A DNA stretch of 64,000 nucleotides, from the NCBI GenBank assembly GCA_019279435.1, contig JAAALK010000289.1, positions 5,400,342 to 5,464,341 on the forward strand, given 5' to 3'. This DNA is from Zizania palustris. Lineage: Eukaryota > Streptophyta > Magnoliopsida > Poales > Poaceae. Within the stretch, counting starts at the first letter, position 1; each line of letters opens with the position of its first letter. The notes below the pieces were generated by a model, which ran no database searches, had not been told where the DNA came from, and saw nothing but the letters and a program-made list of their open reading frames with translations. The translations under genes were made by a program, and so were the position numbers. Shown here in pieces: positions 34,892 through 47,995 of this stretch.

Positions 34892-35064
34892 TCACACAAT
34901 AGTCCTAGTTCGAAGCTCTCATCGGGGATACTCGATGTCAAATACCCTTCGAATAGCTTTAACACCTTCAAATTTCTCTAAGTCCCTGAATATGAAAATA
35001 TTCCTTGCATATAGTGCTTTCCTGTCATACAAGTTAAATCGGAGAAGCGTATTCGAGGGGCTAC
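34892..35064 (+). other. TAT-1 continuation upstream of its 3' LTR
   Basis: TCACA at 34892-34896 is the right LARD-1 target-site copy. The remainder continues TAT-1 and ends in GAGGGGCTAC, the purine-rich run that normally precedes Tat LTRs. Confidence 0.65.
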
Positions 35065-35559
35065 TATTGGGGGAAAATACTTCATCCTCAGGGCTTTAGA
35101 GATTAATAGTTAAAGATGACTTATCAGCACCGAAGCTTGCGTTCATCTCCGGAGGTGATGAAGTTTCTAAGCCAAAGGATGCTTCGGCTTTATGATTCGA
35201 AGACATCCTCCGAAGGCTCCGAAGCTGAAGTGGAAAACAGCAAGACTGATAAGACGTCTGCCTTATCTACCTTCTCCAGATAGATTTTACTATTTTAACC
35301 CTATTCGGGGTATCGAATAGTTTCCACTATGTCGGTTGTAATTGAGGGGTAAATAGATCTTTTCCTTAGACTTTTTTGCCTATAAATACCCTCCTTCTTA
35401 CCCTGTAATAGGCATCGAATACTCAACTATTCAATACACAATTTCAGACTACTCGAGCTATTATCCAATTCAGAGGCATGAGATAGTTCTCAATACGAAC
35501 TCTCTATTTGTTAGTTCTTAATCTTGGAGAACCTGTTAGCGTAATCTTTTACGCCAACA
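35065..35559 (+). repeat. TAT-1 3' LTR (about 495 bp)
   Basis: It begins TATTGGGGGAAAA where related LTRs start TGTTGGGG or TGTCGGGG, and ends CGCCAACA. It has a TATA box at 35391. The partner LTR is outside the window, so the borders come from terminal motifs and context alone. Confidence 0.6.
35391..35398 (+). promoter_or_regulatory. TATA box of the TAT-1 LTR
   Basis: TATAAATA about 330 bp into the LTR, followed by a C/T-rich leader. Confidence 0.6.
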
Positions 35560-35594
35560 GGTATTAACTAGAGTAAGCTGATCTCAAGCAAGAT

Positions 35595-38373
35595 GTGTCC
35601 GGCGACTCTCCCGTCCCTCCCTCTCCCTGGCTTGCTCTCCACTCCCTCGGCTACCCTCGCCCCCATGGCTATCTTCATTTTAGCAGGGTTGGTACAACCT
35701 CTCCTCCCCCTTCTCTTACATGGTTGGTCCTTTCTTCCAGCTGCTCGAGCTCGAGCGGGATTCGACTCTTCGTGCTTTGGTCTAGTCCTGGGATTTTTCA
35801 CCCGACATTTCTCTTCAGCAAGATGTTCTTGATCGTTTTGATTCGTCGGTTCACCACCCGTCCTCTTCCCCGGCAGGATCTTTCTTCCCGCTTGTGGTTT
35901 TTCGCCGTTACACCTTCCGGCTTACTGAAACTTCTGTTAGTTTGGCATTGCACGCTTGTCTCGGTGGCTCACTAGCTGGTTTTCACGTTAGTTACCAGTG
36001 TGATCGCCACTTCAGTGTTTCAGTAGCTTCTAAGCATGTTGGTTTATTTATTCTCAAGATCAAGCACTTCATTTCTAGCAGTTTTGACCTCTCTTTTCAC
36101 CTCTAGAGAGATGGTGGTGCAAACTGGCTTAAAGAGAAATCTCTTTGGGTTTGAGAGGAGCGAGATAGCTGGTCCGTTGTGCTCCCAGCAAGGTCTAAGT
36201 GCTTCTCTGCCTCTTTCTGCCCTGCTCGCAAGAAGAAGGTCACCTTCTCCAAGACCGCTACCATCTTCCGGTTTTCTCCCGCGGATCCTATCTGCTCTTG
36301 TGTAGGGCCGGGAAGTTTGAATTCAAAATCCATCCTGCACCAGGATTCCTTCTTGGTTGGCAGTATCAAAATTAATGTTCCCAGGCCTACAAGATCTCAG
36401 TCGGAGCTTTTTGACAGACACAAGCTGCTTCCTTCCCTGCTAGGAAAATTCACCGGCCCAAGCCAAAATATTTCTCCTCCAGTCTCCGCCCCAGACAAAA
36501 GCATTCCTCATCTGGCATGGCCTTCCAGCTTCTAGCCTACCTTTCCAATGCCTCGACCCATTCCTATGCAAACTGTCTACGACAGGACAACTATGACCAC
36601 ACAGCCAAATTACGCCTCCACCGATTTAGCAAAACCAACTCCCGATGGATCAAAAAGAAGCTTAGCCCAGACGTTTGGCATCCCTCCAAGTCTGGTACTA
36701 CTAGCAACTCTTCGCTAGCCATTGTTCCGGCTATCTGTGTGTCTCCATCCTCGTCCACTCCGCTCTCTTTGCTTGCCCGTTCACCGGAAGCAATAGCGAA
36801 CTTCCCTACTGATCCATTCCCCTTCCTACCTCATGGGGGGCTTCTCAACGATGGTGGCGGCAGCACCGACGCATACGCAACAACATCACTGTCTCAGGTC
36901 AGTATGTCAAGAGGCATGAGGACTTTGCTATTGCCACCCGTGATGGTCACTTTGATCAGATTGAAAGGCAAGAATTTCTACACTTAATTTATCACCATAT
37001 CACTCATGTTCTGCGCCAGCAAGTCATTAGGTACAACATTTATCCGCTGGGGGTTGGCATTTGTCAGTTGGGAGACTTGTTTCAGAGGGATTGGTTAGTT
37101 GCCTCGGGGACTTTCTGGATTGGTGAGTGCCTGATTCATTTTGTTCGGCACGATGAGGCTGAAAACCACATGAATTCTCTTACTTCTCGTATTGGATGGA
37201 TAATGTTCCTAGCTTACCCTTTGGATTTCAAGGAACTTCATTTTCTATGCCAAGTTGTCGCCTCTTTTGGAAGACTAGTATTCTGTAACTCTGAAGACCC
37301 CAGCTTGTCTAGGATCCTTTAAAGGTTCTATTTGAAGCTTCGGTAGACATCCCCAGAAGCATCACACTCAAGTGCTCCTATGCCATGGACGGTGAAGGTC
37401 ACTACTGGACCTTCCCAGTTTACCTTCTCAACAATGACTTCGTAGACCCAGTACCGGGCGATGAAGATGACCTCCCCCCAAATGGTGGCAACCCGTATCC
37501 TTTTAATGGAAATGTGTTCCCGGGTGAGCCCGCTTGGGTGCAGCAGTGGGTAGACGACCAGATGGCAAACCCTAACGCTTTCAACCAGTTCCCCCATCCT
37601 CATTTTGGTCCCCAGGATCCTATCGATAAGGATATGGAGCTAGATGGGGCTGGCTGGGGTGCTTGGCCAACTAATTTGCTGCAACCTGACCTACCACCTC
37701 AAGATCAGGCACAAGAAGAAATTAGTTTGGCAGCTTCTGCGGTTTCAAACCCTAGTCACAACAAAACTGTTACAATTTCCGACTGCTCACAGTTACCCCA
37801 GGCTCCAAATAGATCTACCATGAATGCATTCACAGCCTCTCAACCGGCCATTATTGAGCCACTACTGGATGAAGTCAACAAGGAAGCCCAAGATACCACT
37901 GATGCTGTGGTGGTGCCTGCCATCGCCCCAAGGCGTGAAATTACCATTGTTTACTGTCGACGCCGCTTCAAGAAGACGGTGGCCAACACTTCTAATCCAG
38001 CTTCTGTGAGGCCATCTTCTCCAGTTTGTCTTCGTCGAAGTGCACGCATCCAGAACATGCTAAGAGGTTTTCGGACTGAAGGTTGTTCCCACTTTTTTCT
38101 GACAAGACCATGCAGACCAATGAGAACTCGGGCAAAGGAAAGGAAGTGATCCTCCAACCGCAGCCGAACATTGATGACTTCCTCCAAGCTGCCAAGGCCG
38201 GTACGACACATGTCCCCCTCTTCCTAGGCCAAATTCAGCATGCAGGTGTTCATTTATGTGGACTCCCCGCGGAGCTTCTGACTGAGGGCAATCTCTCCAA
38301 TGAGCCAAATGCTGATCTTCAGCTGGTTGTTGCCTCAGTTCCTGTAGAAACCGTTGCTCATGATAAGGAGTGA
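35595..38373 (+). pseudogene. LINE ORF1, decayed
   Basis: Recognisable stretches: SKHVGLFILKIKHF (about 36030-36070) followed by a HL*RDGGANW-like run; a central block YNIYPLGVGICQLGDLFQRD to FGRLVFCN (37030-37290); then DGEGHYWTFPVYLL and PGDEDDLPP (37385-37490). These match in order the ORF1 proteins of cereal LINEs, which are taken to bind RNA. At least three frame changes separate the blocks. The long open piece 37385-38149 is the best preserved. Confidence 0.65.
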
Positions 38374-38699
38374 TCTGACCTGCATGGGGGCTTCCTCGGC
38401 TCCTTTCCCCTACCGTCATCACATGATCTGCAGAATGCTTTTCGCCTCACCTTTTGTCAAAAACTTAGCTTTTATTGTCGTTGCTTTTACTTCTACTGCC
38501 TTGTCTGTGATGAACGCTGGTTTAACTATCACTAATTTTGTAACACAGCGGTTATCCTTTGGGGATTTCCTTTTCTTAGTCAGAACTAATAATGGTGCTA
38601 GCGTCGAGTTTTTTATTTCTTTAAGCAGCTTGCTTAGCCTCGTGGCTTGGTCCCGAGGCTGGTTCTTTCTTCAATTGTCAACCTATAGGACGATTTAGG

Positions 38700-41600
38700 G
38701 ATTGGGTTATTTTAAACTAGAATATTCGAGGTCTCAACTCAATCAAGAAGCATCTGGCAGTCCTTAGAGATACCTCTTTCTTCTTCTACTGCCTTCAGGA
38801 GACAAAAATGGAGTCTATTGGTCACTCCTTTGTCCACAGCCTAGCGCCCAAGCGCTTTGACAAATTTGCCTTCTCCCCCTCTAGAGGCTCTGCTAGTGGC
38901 ATCTTGGTTGGCTGGATTGGTTCCAGGTTCTCTGGCAAAATTATCTCTATGGACTCATTCTAGTTAACCATCTGCTTCTCCTCTATTATCAATGGCCAAG
39001 ACTGGTATCTCTTAGCTGTTTATGGTCCCTATCACGGACCAGAAAGACTATCCTTCATCAACTGGCTTGCTAATACTCATATTCGGCCCTTGTACAATTG
39101 GATGTTCTTAGGTGACTTCAACTTTTACAGATTTGCGAGTAATAGGAATAAATCAGGTCCTAACTCGGTGGACATGCAGACCTTCAATGATGCCATTTCT
39201 AAACAAGGCCTTCTTGAAATCCCACTCTCGGGTCGTTGTTATACCTAGAGCAACATGCAAAAGAATGCCCTCTTAGTACAATTGGACTGGTGCCTTACCT
39301 CAGCAAATTGGGCCACTCAATTCCCTAACACCAGTTTTACAACTATGGAAAGATTTATCTCTAATCATACCCCCTGTCGTGTCCTTATTTGTACAACCAT
39401 TCAACGGTCAAGCATTTTTCGTTTCGAGAACTACTGGACGACCCTGCCAGATTTTCTTTCAACAGTCCAGACCTGTTGGGGCAACTTTCCCCGTATCCTT
39501 GACCCGACCCATAATCTTGCTGCTAAATTCAAATTACTTCAGAAACGACTGCGGGCATGGGGCCGTAGGTTGAGCTCCTTTGAGGCCCATCTGCGAGCTA
39601 GCTCAATCGTCCTCAATGCCCTAGACTCTTTTGAAGAATTTAGGCCACTATCTACTCTGGAATTCAACTTCAAATTAATTCTTAAGCATCACATCAACCA
39701 TTTGTTACATATTAAACAAGTCTACTGGAAGCAAAAGTACACTATCCGTTGGACGCAACTGGGGGATTAAAATAGTAGATTCTTTCATGCTGTAGCAACT
39801 GACAGACTTCGCCGCAACACCATATCATCTATTACTCTTCTATATGGCTCTTCTGTTCACTCCCTCGAAGAGAAAGCTGAAGTATTCCTAGAGTCCTTTA
39901 TGTCAAGAATGAGCTACACGTCCTAAGCCTACTATGCACTTCGATCTACCGTATTTAATCACCAGATCAGCACACCTTGATCACTTGGCTACCCCTATTA
40001 GCATTCAGGAAATGGATTCCGTCGTCAACTCCCTTCCTGCTCACAAACCTCCTGGTCCTGACAATTTCAATGGTTACTTCATCAAGCACTGCTAGCGCAT
40101 TATCCGGCAAGACTTTTACAATCTAGGGCAAGCCTTTTCACTAAATGAAGTCGATCTTCGGCCGGTCAATGACTCTTATATTACCTTAGTACCCAAGATC
40201 GACGACCCTACTTCAGTTGGAGATTTCAGGCCAGTTTCGCTAGTCAACTTAGTAATCAAAATACTGACTAAGCTCCTTGATAACCGCCTACAATCTGTCC
40301 TCCTGACTATAGTTCATCAACACCAATATGGCTTCATCAAAGGCTGCTCAATTAAGGTATGCCTTGCATGGGCTTTTGAGTTCACTCATTTGTGTCACAC
40401 CTCCAGATCTGCCTCTATTTTACTCAAGCTGGATTTCAAGAAGGCTTTTGATTCAATTGAGCACTCAACCATCCTTCTTATGATGTATCACATGGGCTTC
40501 CCTTCAGTTTGGATACAGTGGATTTCTTCCATCTTTTCCTCTGGTCACTCTATCATCATCATCAATGGGACAGTGGGCAAATTCTTCGACTCTAAGCGGG
40601 GAGTGCGGCAAGGGGACCTGATGTCCCCACTGCTCTTTGTCCTTGCGGCAGATCTTCTTCAATGCATTATCAATAGAGCCTGGACATTAGGGATCCTCTC
40701 TGCTCCAGAGTGTCACCATCAAGAGGATTTCCCTATCATCTATTATGCAGACGACACAATTATTTATTTGGCAGCTACTCAGCGGAACCTCTTCAACCTC
40801 AAATCAATAATGAACTCATTTTCCCGATCAACCGGGCCGAAAGTCAATTTTAATAAATCATGTCTTATCCCCATAAATTTAGATGCTGAAAATTCATATA
40901 TCTTGGCTCACACTTTTGGTTGTTCCTTGGGCTCCTTTCTCGTTCCTTACTTAGGCCTTCCACTCGGTTTTAGGTGACCCAAGTTTGCGGACTTCAGCTC
41001 CTTAATCTCCAAGATCGAACACCTCCTTTTTGCTACCTCGCATTGGCTGTCCACGGCTGGGAAACTTCAAATTGTTAATTCAGTCTTGTCTGCCCTTCCA
41101 ACCTATATGATGTGCATGTTAAGGCTACCACCTAAAGTGATAAAATACATCGATATAGCCCGCAGACATTGTCTATGGAGAGTTCCAACCAGTGAATCCC
41201 GTGATCGCCCTCTAGTTGCCTAGTCCAAGGTTTGCAGACCCAGACAAAAGGGAGGCCTGGGTATTATTAATATCAAGGGACAAAACACTGCTTTGCTTAT
41301 CAAGCATTTACATAAATTCTACAGCCAACACCTGACTCCTTGGACAGATCTAATATGGTCTTCTTACTAGAGCAATGGACTAGTCCCTCACATATCGCAC
41401 AAGAAAGGGTCACCTTGGTGGATTGACTTATCAAGCTTTGGCCTTTATTACAAGGTATCCCTTTGGTTTGATCTTTGGTCTACCCAAACTATGGAAACTC
41501 TCCTACCGAGATTATTCTCCTTTGCTAAAAAAACGAAGATCTCGCTTGCACAATTTGTCCAGAAGCCTGATATGATGAAATACTTCTACTTGCCCCTGTC

Positions 41601-42230
41601 TCTGGAGGCCCTAGAAGAATTACATATTCTAAATAGCCTTATCGCTGAGCTCAACATTACTACTCACTCGTTTGATACATGGAATTACATATGGGGTACC
41701 TCTATTTTCCAACCGTAGCGGCTTTATCTCCATACTTTTGTGTCTCTACTGGAACACCCAATCTTCCGTTGGCTCTGGAAGTGTCAATGTTCCCGCAAAC
41801 TGAAGGTTTTCTCCTGGCTTCTACGTCACGATCGTCTCAATACGAAAAATATCCTTCTTCAGAAACACATAAGTCTGGATGGCGCAAGCTGCAACTGCTC
41901 ACTCTGCCAGGACAATATCGAGGAAACATCGGTCTACCTCTTCTTCTCTTGCAATTTCAGCATGGCATGTTGGCAACTCATCGGGTTCCATTGGGTTCTT
42001 ATTGATTCTGCGATGGAGATTATCACTTTATCGAAAAGCATTTCGAGCCTGCCTTTCTTCATGGAATTGGCTCTTATGGGCACTTGGACAACTTAGCTTC
42101 TTCGCAACAGCTATATCTTCCACGGCCAAGTCCCCTCCACCGGTAGTTGGTTCTCCTCCTTCCACACTCTTGTGGTTAGTCAAAGCCACCGTTGTAAACC
42201 AAGCACCAAACTTTTAATAACTGAGTGGCT
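38700..42230 (+). pseudogene. LINE ORF2 (endonuclease, RT, zinc-binding), decayed
   Basis: The endonuclease starts at N*NIRGLN (38715, TAG where Trp is expected) with QETK and GDFNF near 39110. RT follows from about 40020 (KPPGPDNFNG, FRPVSLVN, QYGFIKG, KLDFKKAFDSIEH, GVRQGDLMSPLLF). Its catalytic YADD is intact at 40744-40755. The C-terminal zf-RVT-like region (RWLWKCQCSRKLKVFSWLL to CSLC and CNFSMACW) lies at 41760-41970. Stops and frame changes occur throughout, for example near 38960, 39246, 39770, 40096 and 40977. Confidence 0.88.
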
Positions 42231-42240
42231 TCACAACTTG

Positions 42241-44548
42241 TGAGGAGCCATGCTGAAGAGCGTGGGCCTCATGGCTTCTGATGTGATGAGTCATTGTCAA
42301 CGATAGTCAAAGAGGACTGAAGAGAGGAGAAGACCTGCTGCGTCTGGGCCACGTGTGACTCAGGTACACGGGCAGCGAGCGACTGTCAGGTAGAGGGGAC
42401 GCGAAGTCGGGCTGGCCCAATCCGGGTACATGGGATAGGAGCAGCAGAGGATCCACTGGGCTGTTGACCGGGATTGACTCAGGTACACGGGCGGCGAGTG
42501 ATTGCCGGGCTGAGAGAGCTGCGGAATCGGGCCGGCCCATTCCGGGTACCTGGTGCAAAGTCAGTGGAAGCTTTGTCAGTTTCGGCGCAAAACTGACGAC
42601 TGCTGATCTTGTATCGGACTGTTCAGAGGCGAAGCCGTAGTCGCTACGAAAGCTTAGCTTCCGGATAAGTCATCTGTAATAGGAGTTTACTATTTTGTCC
42701 TTAGGCCCACAGTCAGTCAGTTGAGTCTGTAAAAATATCCTGAGGGCAGTTTGGTCTTTTTCATTTATTTCAGCGTCTGTAAAAAACCCTAAGGGTCTTT
42801 TGGTATTTTCCTAGTTTATTGGGCTGCCTATAAATAGGCTCCAATCCCTAGGGTTATGGTTAACTCACTTTAATCTAAAAATCTGAGTTCACTTTCCCCA
42901 CGTTACTTTCCTGTTCATCTCCTGTTTGGAGTGCCGCCACTGCTTCTTCTTGTTCCTTGAAGAAGACAATCTCTCTTTGTGCAGAGCTGAATCACTGCAA
43001 ACTGCATACTGCGTACTGCGCGTGTACTCGCAATGAACCCGAGGTGCAGGTTTCTAGTTTTTCTTTGGCTGATTCATCTATGGACTGAGTTTGTGATTCA
43101 TTGCGCATGGTATGAGTTTTTGGTCGAATTTTCTATTGAATCCTGCTGTTGTAGTCTGACATAATCATGTGCTTGCTACATTGGAATCTGCGATTTCATT
43201 GTTTAATACCTTGTCCTGGTTCCCTTCTTGAAATATTTTTCGCATAGTGCTACAACATTCATTTTTGTAGCTTCTAGGCTTTTCGTGTCCTCGGCTTGTG
43301 TGTTTCTTCAGGCTGTAGCCACGGGAAAGAGTACTACTTGGCATGAGAGAAAGATGTTTGCAAAACTAGCATGATAGGCCTGGCAGAATAGCCTTGGAGC
43401 CTACTCGAGTGAGGCGCATCAGCCTATTACCTAGTCTTGCCAGCCTATGCTCTCGATTGCCTGCTCAGTCTGTTTCAGCTGCATGACTGCATAGCAAGAG
43501 CATGATTTTTCTGCGTGCTGCATTTCTTGTACATTGATTGCTACGTTTTTTAATCGAAGCTCGCATGTGAAGCCTGGCAACAGACTTCGTGCGAGGGGTG
43601 ATCGTAGCCCGCAGCGCTACCTTCGCTGTGTCCTTCTGTGCACTGTTTTGAAGTTAGCTTCGACCTTTTTGAGCTTCGATTGCACCAACTTGTTGCATGT
43701 AGGCTTCGCTTTTGGGTTTTAGGCTGCAGTCTACGAAGGGCTTCACAGTTTAATTTTTTCTGAGGTCATGCTTCACATTTAACTCTGCTAGTCACGTCTT
43801 TCGAAGGGGAGGCTTCGCAGTTGCGCTGTTCTGTCTTCGAAGGGGGACAGGTTCGGAGTTGTTACAACACTTCGCTGATTTTTTGACTTGTTACGAAGTT
43901 CATCTCTATACTTCGCACGAAGCCCTTGACCGGACCAGCAGACTTCATTTTATTTGGGATCACGGCTTTGGAGTTATAGCTTTGGTCTGCAGTCTCCGGT
44001 AGTTGTGTAGAGTTCTGATTTCGAAGTTGTTTGTGTGGTCCCCACAGCAAACGCAGACCTCGTTTGTTTTTTGTCTGTTTTGGTTTTTGCACTGTACCCT
44101 TCGAAGCAGGCTTCTGCAGCTATTTCTCAGGCTTCGAACGACCGCTGCGAACAGGCTTCGACTCCATACCTCGAAGCAGGCTTCGTCATCTACAGGCTTT
44201 AGCATTGCAGGCTTCGTCGAGTTTCGAACAGGAGACAAACTTAGAACAGTAAACTTTCATCTCCTTTTTGCGTGTCTTCAGATTAATTATTGTGATAGTT
44301 TATTTATGTGAACCTTGAATCTGCACATGTTCTAAATGCTTTGTTATTCTGCCTATTAGCATTGTGTTGGTGTTTCTTTGTCTAGGACACCGGTTGTTTA
44401 TAGGCTAGATACTTTTAGGCTTTGAGGATCTGTTGCGTTTTCCTGCTAAGTCTTTTGAGGTGCGTTGGGTGTTGGGAGCATGCCATTGATTCGAAAGAAT
44501 TTTTAGGCGCCCATTCACCCCCCTCTGGTCGCTACTTTCGGTCCTACA
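42241..44548 (+). repeat. SRV-c 5' LTR (2308 bp)
   Basis: It starts TGAGGAGCC and ends CCTACA. The U3 tandem pair, hairpin (near 42575), TATA box (42829-42836) and conserved terminal block match the other Sirevirus LTRs. The variable block after the TATA box (about 43000-44240) is the longest of the set and rich in CTTCG/CGAAG motifs. Confidence 0.88.
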
Positions 44549-44611
44549 AGTGGTATCCAAGCTTGGTTAGGGTTTTCCATACCTTAACCGGTTCTAACCC
44601 TAGTAGTGATC

Positions 44612-47363
44612 ATGACGTCTCCTGGAAAGGTCCCGTCCTTGGAAGATTATGGCTATAATTATTGGAAGACTCGCATGCGAGCCTATCTCATGAGCCAAAG
44701 CTCGGATATCTGGGATATTTGTATTCACGCTACTTTTACAGTGTTGCCTGTTGCTGAGCGCACTACTCCAGATATTGTAACCCAACATCAGAACAACAAC
44801 AAAGCGGTGAATATTCTGTTTTCTGGTTTAGGTCCCACTGAATTTGAGCGTGTGAGCCATCTCTCCACTGCGAGAGAGATCTGGGCTACCCTCCAGGCAC
44901 ACCATGAGGGGACAGCCTAGGTCAAGGCTCGGCTCTATCAGACCTACCGACGTGAATATGAGAATTTCACACAGAAGTCGGGTGAATCTGTTGAAGCGTT
45001 GTTTGGTCGTTTTCAATCGATCATAAACAACCTTCGGGACAACAAGGCTGAGGGTGTTCAGTTAGTCTCAGATCATGAGCAGGCGCTCAAGGTTCTCCAT
45101 ACCTTGGACCCTAAGATCTGGGAGATCAAGGTATCCTCTATCATTGAGAGCACGTCTTATGATACCTTAACCATTTTTGAGTTGTTTAGCAAGCTGAAGG
45201 CCACTGAGGTTGATACCCAGTTGAGATCAAATCTCACTGGCTCTGGATCAAAGTCCCTGGCCCTTTCTACACCATCTGCTGACCCCTCCTCTATGAGTTG
45301 TGCTGGGTTCTCTTTGATGTCTATCACTGAGGACCAGCTCGAGTCGTTAGGAGATGATGATTTGTGTCTTTTTAACAACCGGGTGCGTCGTGTTTATGAC
45401 AAAAGAATGTTCAAAAGACACGGCACGAAATCCGGGTGCTTTGAATGTGGTGACCCAGGACACTTCATCGCCGACTGCCCCAAGCGCAATGGCCACAAGA
45501 AGGGCACCGGTGGTGGCTTCCATGACTCCGGCAAGCACGAAAGCTCCTCCTTCAACAAGGGCAAGCCAAAGACCAGATTCTTCAGAAAGGCCCTGAAGGA
45601 CTACCGGCGTGAGAACAAGAAGCGCGACAAGGCCTTCTTCGCCGAGATGGAGAAGAGCTACCCCAAGCGGTCAACGTCTTCTTCCTCTTCATCGAGCTCA
45701 AGCAATGAGGAGATCGTCATCAGGAAGGGGAAGGACAAGGACAATCCGGTGGGCCTTTGCTTCATGGCCTTCGGGGACAGACCGAAGAGCCGCTCACATT
45801 AGCACCGAGGATCCCGCAAGAGCTTCTGCTCAATGGCTCTTGGGGATAAAGAAGAGAAGGGCTCCTCCGATGACTCTGACGACGACGACAACGAAAAAGT
45901 ATCATCTTATGAATGTGAAATCGTTGATTTACTTGAAAGCAATCGTCAGAAGTTAAAATATCGGGAAAAACTGCTTAGAGGGGCTAAGAAGAGGATAGAT
46001 GAATTAGAGAGTGAGTTTGCCGTGGCCAACGATAGAATTGAGAGTCTATCTTCTTCACCTTGCTTGGGTGATAGCAGTGAGTGCCCAAAGTGTGAGGTGC
46101 TTCTGTGTGACCTGTCGACTCTAAAGTCCAGGTACACAGAAAGGGTTGATGAGAGGGACGCTTTGGCCACTGAGCTTGAAAGCGCTCAGCTGGAGCTGAA
46201 AGATGCTCAAGCCACTGTCGTCGTGCCTTGTGCTGATTGCCCATCTCATCTAGCTAGTTTAGCTGAGCTGAAATCCAAGGGCGATGACCATTTGTGATTG
46301 GGAGAGAGTGAGAGCTGAGCTGGCGCAGATTAGGCTAAAGCTTGAGACACTGTCAGTTTCACCCATTGTTTGTGAGAACTGCTTGTCTCTTAGACTGGAG
46401 TTGATTAAGCTGAAAGCCGAGAAGTCTGTCCAAGTAGATAGAGAGTGTGAGACCTGCTTGTCTCAGGTGGAGGTTCTAGCTTCCTTGAGAGAGGATCTAG
46501 CTGATGCTCAAAATGAGAACTTTTACCTCTGTTCTATCCTGAGTTGGATCAGTGCCAGAGAGCCACAACTCAGCATGATGATCCAGCAGTTTAAGAGGCA
46601 AGATCGGTTCGGGGTAGGTTACACCTACACCAAAGTTGACTTTGAGAGTGCCATTAGCCGGGCAGTGGAGTGGAGTAAAATGACTCCTGAGCAGAGATAC
46701 CCCAAGACTCACTCCACTGAGTCTTTCTAGGCTAGTCAACCCAAGGATGGAGTGATCCAAGAACAGCCCAAAGCTCCACCCAAGAAGCCCATTTGGGTTC
46801 TAAAGCCCAAACACCTCCACACTTCTCTTGACTCTCTTCCTGGACCCTCTCAACCCAAGAAGACTACACCAAACACCACTAAGCTCAAGAACCCCAAGCC
46901 TCAATCACATCCCAAGAAGCCCACCTATCATTGTGAGTATTGTCAGAGAGATGGGCATCTTGGAGAGTTTTGCTTCAGGAGGAAGCGGGTTGAGAGAGCA
47001 GAGAGAGCTCGTGGTGGTCAGGAGTAGTTCTACCAGCAGGGTGGTAGACTGAGAGTTCCTCGATACGGGGAGAGGCTGGAGGCCAGGCCGCGTCGTGTAG
47101 GTGGTGGTAGAGGAGACGACTTTCATGCCCGTGTTCCAGATGGTGGTGTTCGTTCTGGCAGAGCTCCATGCCATTTTGGCTACAGTCCTGGACCTCGTGG
47201 CCGAGGCTTTAGGCAGAACCGAGGACCGCGTTTTGAGCCGCGCTTTGGTCCAAACTCTTCTGATGGTTTTTGCTTTCCGTCTTTTGAGCAGATGGCTCGA
47301 CATTGGTTTAGTTCTTTTGCTAAACCTGGTGCCAGACTATTTGCTCCCCCTTACAACCACTGA
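44612..47363 (+). pseudogene. gag: SRV-c gag, decayed
   Basis: It is collinear with SRV-d gag. CAG codons have become TAG at 44918, 45800 and 47025, and another TAG lies at 46728. A 2-nt deletion near 46295 (after a CATTTG) shifts the frame, which then stays shifted to the TGA at 47361. The first knuckle is near 45440 and the second near 46935. The LC8-like motif reads SVQVD near 46430. Confidence 0.92.
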
Positions 47364-47371
47364 TTGTACAG
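45899..47371 (+). other. Putative gag-pol intron of SRV-c (1473 nt)
   Basis: The donor is GAAAAA|GTATCATC and the acceptor is GATTGTACAG|GATCGG. It equals the 1475-nt segment in SRV-b and SRV-d minus the 2-nt deletion. Both GT and AG are kept despite general decay. Confidence 0.65.
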
Positions 47372-47444
47372 GATCGGGGACTGGATGACGTTTGGATCAT
47401 GGACTCAGGATGCTCTCGCCACATGACGGGACATCACAAATGGT
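47372..47444 (+). pseudogene. pol: SRV-c pol start (protease), interrupted by SRV-d
   Basis: It encodes the protease start with the DSGCSRHMTG motif and breaks at 47444, where SRV-d begins. The rest is at 58539. Confidence 0.88.
47440..47444. repeat. SRV-d target-site duplication, left copy (ATGGT)
   Basis: ATGGT is repeated at 58539-58543. The uninterrupted site exists in SRV-b at 19374 (cagatggttctcc). Confidence 0.95.
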
Positions 47445-47987
47445 TGAGGAGCCATGCTGAATAGCATGGGCCTCATGGCTCTAGAAGTGATGAGTCATTG
47501 TCAACGATAGTCAACAAGGACTGAAGAAGAGAGGAGATCTGCTGTTTTATGGGCCGCGTGTGACTCAGGTACACGGGCAGCGAGCGACTGTCGGGCAGAG
47601 GAGGCTGCGAAGTCGGGCTGGCCCAATCCGGGTGCATGGGCCAGAAGCAGTAGAAGACCCACTGGGCTGTTGACCAGGACTGACTCAGGTACACGGGCGG
47701 TGAGCGATTGCCGGGCTGAGAGAGCTGCGGAGTCGGGCCGGCCCAATCCGGGTACCTGGTGCAAAGCTGGTGGAGGCTTTGTCAGTTTCGGCGCAAAACT
47801 GACAACCGTTGATTCTGTATCCGACTGTCCAGAAGAATAGCTTCAGGATATGTCATCTGTTACTCTAGGCCCACAGTCAGTCAGTTGTGTCTGTAAAAAT
47901 ACCTAAGGGCAGTAGAGTCTTTTTCTGTATTTTTGAGTCTGTAAAAACCCTAAGGGGCTGATAGAATATTCCTAGTGTTGGGCTGCC

Positions 47988-47995
47988 TATAAATA
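47988..47995 (+). promoter_or_regulatory. TATA box of the SRV-d 5' LTR
   Basis: TATAAATA after GGGCTGCC; the 3' LTR copy is at 57195-57202. Confidence 0.8.

Larger units (their letters stand above)
35560..42240 (+). mobile_element. LINE (non-LTR retrotransposon), decayed
   Basis: An ORF1 region is followed by ORF2 with endonuclease, RT and a C-terminal zinc-binding region, the order of plant L1-type LINEs. Reading frames are broken many times. The 3' end with its poly(A) is not visible, because SRV-c is inserted at 42240/42241. The exact 5' end is unclear, and TAT-1 ends immediately upstream. Confidence 0.85.
42241..47444 (+). mobile_element. SRV-c: decayed Sirevirus, first part (continues at 58539)
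   Basis: A 2308-bp 5' LTR, a mutated PBS (TGGTATCCAAGC at 44551), gag and the first codons of pol are present. SRV-d is inserted after 47444 with TSD ATGGT, and pol continues at 58539. The left target-site copy of SRV-c itself would be 42236-42240 (acttg). Many nonsense codons show that it is the oldest Sirevirus in this cluster. Confidence 0.9.

Noticed and set aside
35595..36110. Separate protein-coding gene at the start of the LINE region
   Set aside because: The frames overlap each other and the recognisable part (SKHVGLFILKIKHF) belongs to LINE ORF1.
37385..38149. 254-codon open frame as an independent host gene
   Set aside because: The motifs DGEGHYWTFPVYLL and PGDEDDLPP are those of LINE ORF1, and it lies in order between ORF1 start and ORF2.
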